Part shown: one piece after another, positions 58,053-64,000 of the stretch
How positions within the stretch are numbered: the stretch's first letter is position 1
Layout of the letters: the number at the start of each line of letters is the position of its first letter
NCBI GenBank assembly: GCA_028386065.3
Contig: JAKUCV010005555.1
Span: 28,234-92,233, forward strand
Reading direction: 5' to 3'
From: Turnera subulata
Lineage: Eukaryota > Streptophyta > Magnoliopsida > Malpighiales > Passifloraceae
DNA length: 64,000 nt
The notes under the pieces: generated by a model
Seen by the model: only the letters and a program-made list of their open reading frames with translations
What the model was told of the DNA's origin: nothing
Databases searched by the model: none
Made by a program: the position numbers and the translations under genes

Positions 58053-59297
58053 TCTATTATATATATTAATAGCTGAATCCCTCACCAGGTTTTGACACAT
58101 AGAATTTTTAGAGTCTTGCTTTTTTGCCATGTGTAGGCTTTGAGGTCTTTGTTTTTTGCCATGTGGAGGGTTAGATACTGAGATTAGATTAAAAAGAAGT
58201 TAAACCCTCCAGGATCAGATTAAAAAAAGTTAAACTCTCCATGAGATCAGATTAAAAAAAAAAATTTAGCCCATTTATTTTGTTCCGATTTTTTAACAAA
58301 TAAATTTAATTGATAATTGTTAAACTCTTATCTCTAAATATTTATAAATACAGGTACAGGTTTTGTTTTTGATACTGTTTCCTCTCCATTTATTCTTCTC
58401 TGTTTTCCTACTTTCCATTTATTCTTCTCTGTTTTCCTACTTTTTTTAGCTTGCAGTACGTACTAATCTTATTCTTTTTTTTTTGTTCGCTATACAATAC
58501 TATTTTGGTTTTTAAGTTCCTGTATCAAATACAGTTTCTTTAAAGAAACAAAAAAGTATATTCACACAGAGAAATTCAGATGTTAGTACATTGATGTACG
58601 GATACAGTTTCTTTACAATTCTTTTTTGTTTTTTAAGTTTCTGCTCATACAGTTTCTTTTCAAAAACAAAGACATGAAAACACACTGAGAAATCCGAATG
58701 TCAGTACAATGAAATCCGGATACAGCTCCAGTATTTTACAGTTTCTTTACAATTCTATTTTGTCTATTTTGTTTTAAAATTTTGTGTGTCTCTTATGGTT
58801 TCTTTTGAGAAACAAAAAATTGAAAACACACAGAGTTTTACAGTTTCTTTTCTATTCTACTTTGATTTTTAAGTATTTATGTCTATGAAAATTTAAATTT
58901 AAATTTTTTATTTTCTATTTGAATTATATTTGTTTTTCCCCCCTCAGTTCTATTCTATTATTTTTCCCTTCCATTGCATTTGTTTTTTTTTTACCAGTAT
59001 TTTATATTATTTTCCATTTTTGGGCATTATGTTGGTTTTTTTAATTTGCTTGAATTTAATATTTTTTCCTATTTTCTTTTACGTCGCATTAGTTTCTAAA
59101 AACTATCCAGTATTCTATATTTTTTTCCATTTTTTTGGCATTGTATTTGTTTTTCAGTTTCCTTTTTTTCTTTCTTTTAGTATGTATTTTAGTAAGTATT
59201 AATATTTTTAAGAATTTATATAAAAGAAAATACTTTTTTTGTGTTACACTTTAATTGTATATTTAAATTCGTATAATATATTATTTTTTTCAGGAGA

Positions 59298-61035
59298 ATG
59301 AATATTCATACATTGGATGAATTGACCCCTGACAAGGATTCATGGATAATTCAAGTTAGGGTTTCAAGGAAGTGGGAGTCTTTGAATACCAAATTACAAA
59401 ATTTTCTTATCAGTTTAGATTTGGTTCTAATTGATTCAAAGGTATGCTTATTTTTTTTATTTTTTTCATTATTATTTAATTTTCACGAAATTTTTATAAA
59501 AAAATGACGACAATAATAATTTCCATTGGATTTTTTTATTTTCGTTTATTTTTATTATATTTCCTTTACATTGTATTAGTCTTTTTAAATTTTCCAGTAT
59601 TATTTACATTTTTATATTTTTTGTTTGTATTTTATTTGTTTTTTCCTCATTTATAATATATATTTTTTCCCCTTCCATTACATCTGTTTTTTTCCAGTAT
59701 TATACATTATTTTCCAATTTTTTGGTATTATGTTGGTTTTTTTAATTTTCCTGATTTTTTTTTGCTTTTTCTTTTACATTGCATTAGTTTAATTTTTGTT
59801 AATTTTCTTGAATTAAATATTATTTTCCTGTTTGTTATACATTGTGTTAGTTTTTTCCCAGAATATTATGTTATATTTCTATTCTTTGGCATTTTTTAAA
59901 AACATTTTGTTGAATATTTTCAGAAACAAAATCTTGTTTTGCATTTGTTTTTTTCAGAATAATATAATATTTTTTTCCATTTTATTGTTTTTGTGTTACA
60001 AATTTTCCATAATTATTTATTACTTTCATGCTTTAATTTTTTTAGCATTGTGTTTGTTTCTTAAATATTCCAGATTTGTTCATTACTTTCCTACTTTATT
60101 TTTTGGCATTTTTTTTTCAGGTTTATAATATATTTTTTTCCTTCCATTGTGATAGTTTTCTAATTTTTCTAGAATATATGAGATTTTATTTGATATTAAA
60201 AATTAAATATTAAGTAGTGTAAGTATTAAAATAAAAAATATTACATGCCCCTTCCATTACATTTTTTTATTTCCAGTATTATATATTATTTTCCAATTTT
60301 TTGGTATTATGTTGGTTTTTTTAATTTTCCTAAATTTAATTTTTTTGCTTTTTCTTTTACATTGCATTAGTTTAATTTTTTTTAATTTTCTTGAATTAAA
60401 TATTATTTTCCTGTTTGTTATACGTTGTGTTAGTTTTTTCCCAGAATATTATTTTATATTTCTATTCTTTGGCATTATTTTTTTTAATTTTGTTGAGTAT
60501 TTTCAAAAACAAAATCGTGGTAATATTACCTATTGTTGAATTTGTTTTTTTCAGAATAATATAATATTTTCTCCTTTTTTTTCATTTTATTGTTTTTGTG
60601 TTACAAATTTACCATAATTATTTATTACTTTCATGGTTTAATTTTTTTGGCATTGTGTTTGTTTTTTAAATATTCCAGATTTGTTCATTATTTTTCTACT
60701 TTATTTTTTTGGCATTGTGTTTTTTTCAGGTTTATAATATATTTTTTCCTTCCAATGTGATAGTTTACTAATTTTTTTAGAATATATGAGATTTTATTTG
60801 ATATTAAAAATTAAATATTAAGTAGTGTAAGTATTAAAATAAAAAATATTACATGCCACTTAAAAATTAATTTACTTTTTTTTGCATTGTGTTTTTTAAA
60901 AAAATAAATCTGATTTTTTTATATTAATATTTTTTTATAACATTTTTCTCTATTTCTTTTTTCTTTTTCATTTTTTTGTGTTTCCAGGGTTCAATGATAC
61001 ATGCTGTAATAAAGAAAATCTATAAAAAAATATAA
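59298..61035 (+). pseudogene. RPA1-like (replication protein A large subunit) fragment
   Basis: Exon 1 (59298-59441, 48 codons) begins MNIHTLDELTPDKDSW and continues IQVRVSRKWESLN, the opening of plant RPA 70-kDa-like OB folds. It ends at a GTATGC donor in phase 0. A 1.55-kb T-rich intron leads to TTTCCAG at 60987 and exon 2 (60988-61035), which reads GSMIHAVIKK, the next conserved stretch, before an early stop. The product would be about 63 residues, too short for the ssDNA-binding fold. The intron is enlarged by a tandem duplication. Confidence 0.8.
59640..60856. repeat. Tandem duplication of about 607 bp in the RPA1-like intron
   Basis: The block ending in AAATATTAAGTAGTGTAAG near 60210-60249 recurs with the same end near 60817-60856. 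Upstream landmarks (CTTCCATTACAT, TTTGGTATTATGTTGG, CAGAATATTAT) recur in the same order with a few percent change. Confidence 0.88.
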
Positions 61036-61382
61036 TCTATTTACATTAAAAAAACAAAAAAATTATTTTATAACATAAATTAATATAGAAAATTAGTAGC
61101 AAAAAATTGTTACCCAGTAAAAGTGAATACAAAAAATTATTCAGTTGTTGTGTTTGTGGAGAAAAATTTCGGAAATATTGGCTTAAAAATGAATAATTTC
61201 TTTTTTAAGAAACGGGATACAAATTTAAAAAACAATATGTTTTTAAAAAAATAGTATACTTATTAAAAATATTGTTGAAAAATATTTAAAATTTATACTA
61301 ACCAAGTTTTTTCCTAAATAAGTTTTATGTGTATACTTTTAAAAAACTAACCATGTCCGTGTAATCCACGGGTAGTATTAGT

Positions 61383-62592
61383 TTTAAGAATTTTATTTCC
61401 TAGATTTCTATTCATTTTTTTTACATAATATTAGCACTTAATATTTTATATTTTATATTTTAGTATTAGATTTCTAAATTCAAAATTTTAACAAATATAC
61501 CACGGGTGTGTCTTTGTTTTAATTTTATGAAATCTTAACTTTTCACAATTTATGCAGTTATGTAATTGGTCTTTCATTCTTTTATTTTATTTCAGGAATA
61601 CCCTTATTTTATTAAAATTTAATAGCGCTGCCCTCTTCAATGTTTGATTCAAATTCTTCACTTAAGGTGATTAATTTTTTTTCCAGAATGGCAACTAATT
61701 TTTTTATTATTTATTTCAGAATTTTTTTTCCAAGAACAAATATTTTATTAGTAACTAACTTTTTACTATTTATTCTAATTACCAAATAAACTTTAAACAA
61801 CCTATGATCAGAAAAATTTTTAGACAAATCGTATCAGATCAGATTGTTAACCTATACAATGTATGTATTTGTTTTAAATTACCAAGCATAGCAATCTTTG
61901 ATCAGATTTTCAACGGAATGGAGGTATGCACTTCTTTTTTACTATTATTGTATTTCTGATTTTTTTTAAGATTTATATTATCTAGAAATTTATCACCTAA
62001 ACTTTTAAATTTCAGACTGAGGCTTGCCATTCTTGATCGGATAGTGCAAGGTTTCTTTTTTTTTTTTACTCATTTTAGAATAGATATTTATTATCTTGTT
62101 ATTCAAGAGATGTTTTATCACATATTTTATATTTAATTATATGTATTTTTTTGTACTTTTTCCCTTTTTCTGATGTTTTTTTTCTCACATGATCAACTCT
62201 ATTCACGGAAATTTTAATCAAACTATACAACATAAAATTGAAGTAGTAATGCAAATAAGTTAGGTTTATTTTTAATTTTTTTCCAAAATTGTACTTCTCT
62301 CTATATTTTAAAGTGCAAAATAATTTTTTTGAAAATTTTATTAAACTAATATAGTGAAAATTTTATTATCTATCATTTTGCAGTAATATAAATTTTTTTA
62401 TAGAATAGAGAAATATTAAATAGGAGAATTTTAAAAATTGTTTCTAAAAATTAGCATAACACAAACAAATATCAGTAGATGTAAAAGCTATTACAAACCA
62501 AAAATGCGGATACAATAACAAATAATTAATACAAATGTAAAATTTATATAGAAAGCTAAAATTTAGTTAATAAAATATATACACTCACATAA
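61383..62592. other. AT-rich intergenic sequence
   Basis: T-rich on the plus strand, with no supported gene or terminus. It may include older Helitron debris. Confidence 0.45.
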
Positions 62593-64000
62593 TGAAACGC
62601 CCCGACCCGTATTTACCGTACATAGTAAACACGTGGCGGAACTGTAGCGACCTGACCAAACAAAGCCCAGCATACAGTGTATACAATAGAAACTCTGGCT
62701 TAACAGCCCAAATTATAAACAAGTCACCAGAATTCTGGCCCTTCGGCCCAACATCAAAACATATCACCCGAACCCGGGATCATCCATAACATCACAACCG
62801 GCCCAAGGCCCAACAATAACAATAATCAGCACAACGGAAGACTTTTAAAACTCACAAAGACACTGTATGCGACACAGATGCAAACTAATGGATCCAAGTC
62901 CTGTCCAAGGGATAACGCCGCAGCCTGTTTGGAATACATCATACCTGAACCACAAATAACTCAACCTTAAATGCCCGGGAAGCGAGATTGGGTGTCGAGC
63001 CACGGATGAGATTAGTCTGGCTTGTCGAGCTGCGATACTCATTAGTATAAAAAAAAAAATAACTCAACCTCCGGGATGAAAGCCCGCAGGTGAGGGGTGA
63101 GTCTGAAGTGCTCACCGGGTAAACCCATAAGCAAATATACATATACAAGCAACCGTAAATTCCCAAGTCACATCACCAACAATTAACTAAGGTTCTCACG
63201 AACCTTAAATGACACACTTGTGATTCTGGACACGCTATTCCAATTTTATTATCAGGGCCCCTATCACTAGTTAAATGGTGGCCGTCGCCTGGTAGTCAAG
63301 CTAGCTAGCCCGTGGACCCCGTCCTGGTACCTCCACGTATAACTGGCATAGACAGGGAGCAGACCCCAAGCACACTCTTCCCTAGCGCCTAAAATAAAAA
63401 TTGGTACAGACAGTGAGCAGACCCCAAGCACACTCTCCCACAGCACCATAAAATAAAAGACTACCATCTGGCTGTTCCAACATTTAACTATGACTTACTA
63501 GATGTCTAAGTGTTTCCATTTTATTAATATTACCATTTTAGTCTTGATACCACAATACTGTTAACCAACCATCAACTCATTATCCCGAGCAGGCTCGCAG
63601 CCTCTCCACTCGTCCGGATAATAATCAATACCACTTAACCATCAGATTCCACATAATAATGTTCCGGTACTCAAATCATGTGAATCTCACAGACAACAAC
63701 AACAACGGTAAATTTATCATCACTAACATCATCAACATCAACAACAATCGATACTTACCACAACAACCAATACCAGCAAACATCACACACAGTGAACAAA
63801 CAACAACTTGATATCACGGGAAGTGTATAAATATTTACTTAACCTCACCTTAGCCTGTTACTCAACTCTGATGTCAATAACCGGTCCAAAGCCGACTCTT
63901 CGGGAAACTACCCGATATCAAAACCTATACAACAAAACAACATACTCACATAAATGCACATAATTGGTATGTCATGATGCCATAATTTGTAAATTAAACC
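62593..64000. mobile_element. Gypsy LTR (family G1), cut by window edge
   Basis: It starts TGAAACGCCCCGACCCG at 62593 and follows the order of the 5490-9042 solo LTR: GTAAACACGTG, repeated GGCCCAA(C/T) stretches, GATGAAAGCCCGCAGGTGAG (63075-63094), then AT-rich sequence with AACAAC repeats and CCTCACCTTAGCC near 63843. Two copies of a stretch with GACAG(G/T)GAGCAGACCCCAAGC lie near 63350 and 63410. It continues past the window. Confidence 0.72.

Larger units (their letters stand above)
58053..61381 (+). mobile_element. Helitron with RPA1-like gene fragment
   Basis: It starts TCTATTATATATATTAATAG after an A (58052) and ends with the stem CCGTG-TAAT-CCACGG, then GTAGTATTAG, followed by T (61382). 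The last four bases are TTAG where CTAG is usual. Insertion between A and T without TSD is the Helitron rule. An RPA1-like gene, a common Helitron passenger in plants, lies inside. No Rep/helicase protein was recognised, so it is non-autonomous. Confidence 0.68.

Overview
The window is plant nuclear DNA, most likely from a eudicot with a large, repeat-rich genome. The evidence is a two-exon cytochrome P450 of the plant CYP71 clan, Ty1/copia and Ty3/gypsy LTR elements with 5-bp target-site duplications (TSDs), L1-type LINE remnants with DUF4283 domains, a tRNA-derived SINE, a Helitron carrying an RPA1-like gene, and hAT and Mutator-type non-autonomous transposons. The species cannot be named from the sequence. 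Only one gene looks intact and host-encoded: the P450 at 31526-33204. Nearly everything else is transposable-element sequence stacked inside older transposable elements, and many layers can be peeled apart through their TSDs.

Layout. 1-350 is the edge of a gypsy LTR cut by the window, and 351-809 a hAT-like end. 2051-2964 is a fold-back Mutator-like MITE with a perfect 10-bp TSD. 3069-25636 is one Ty1/copia element (LTRs at 3069-3516 and 25191-25636) whose coding region is broken by solo LTRs: 4372-12465 (itself holding solo LTR 5490-9042), 15315-16938, 16954-22986 and 23594-24875. The 16954-22986 LTR was entered by a related Sirevirus-like element (18161-22862, TSD GTATA). Both carry dense arrays of the palindrome AACATCGATGTT, and the inner element also holds an antisense gene with its own TATA box.

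25760-25942 is a tRNA-derived SINE with a 12-bp TSD. 26.7-30.1 kb is an extremely A-rich block without genes. A short L1 tail (30986-31144) precedes the P450. 34.4-50.8 kb is an L1 LINE split by a composite insertion (35082-49011). That insertion holds a solo LTR (36531-38256), a chromovirus deletion derivative (39445-49011) and, inside the latter, an 8.6-kb LTR element (39775-48385) with good LTRs, PBS and TSD but no recognisable protein: a LARD-like element.

50.8-52.6 kb is a further LTR with leader. 53.8-56.6 kb is a DUF4283-type pseudogene split by a 2.37-kb hAT element (53985-56353) with a perfect 8-bp TSD. 57.3-61.4 kb holds Helitron ends and a Helitron carrying two exons of an RPA1-like gene. 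62593-64000 is a second edge-cut gypsy LTR.

The most unusual structure is the palindrome system at 17.2-22.2 kb: about 46 exact copies of a 10-bp palindromic core in three arrays, each in the upstream (U3-like) part of an LTR. One array is inverted relative to another, giving a 780-bp inverted repeat around an antisense endonuclease-like gene. All repeat alignments and counts here were made by eye.
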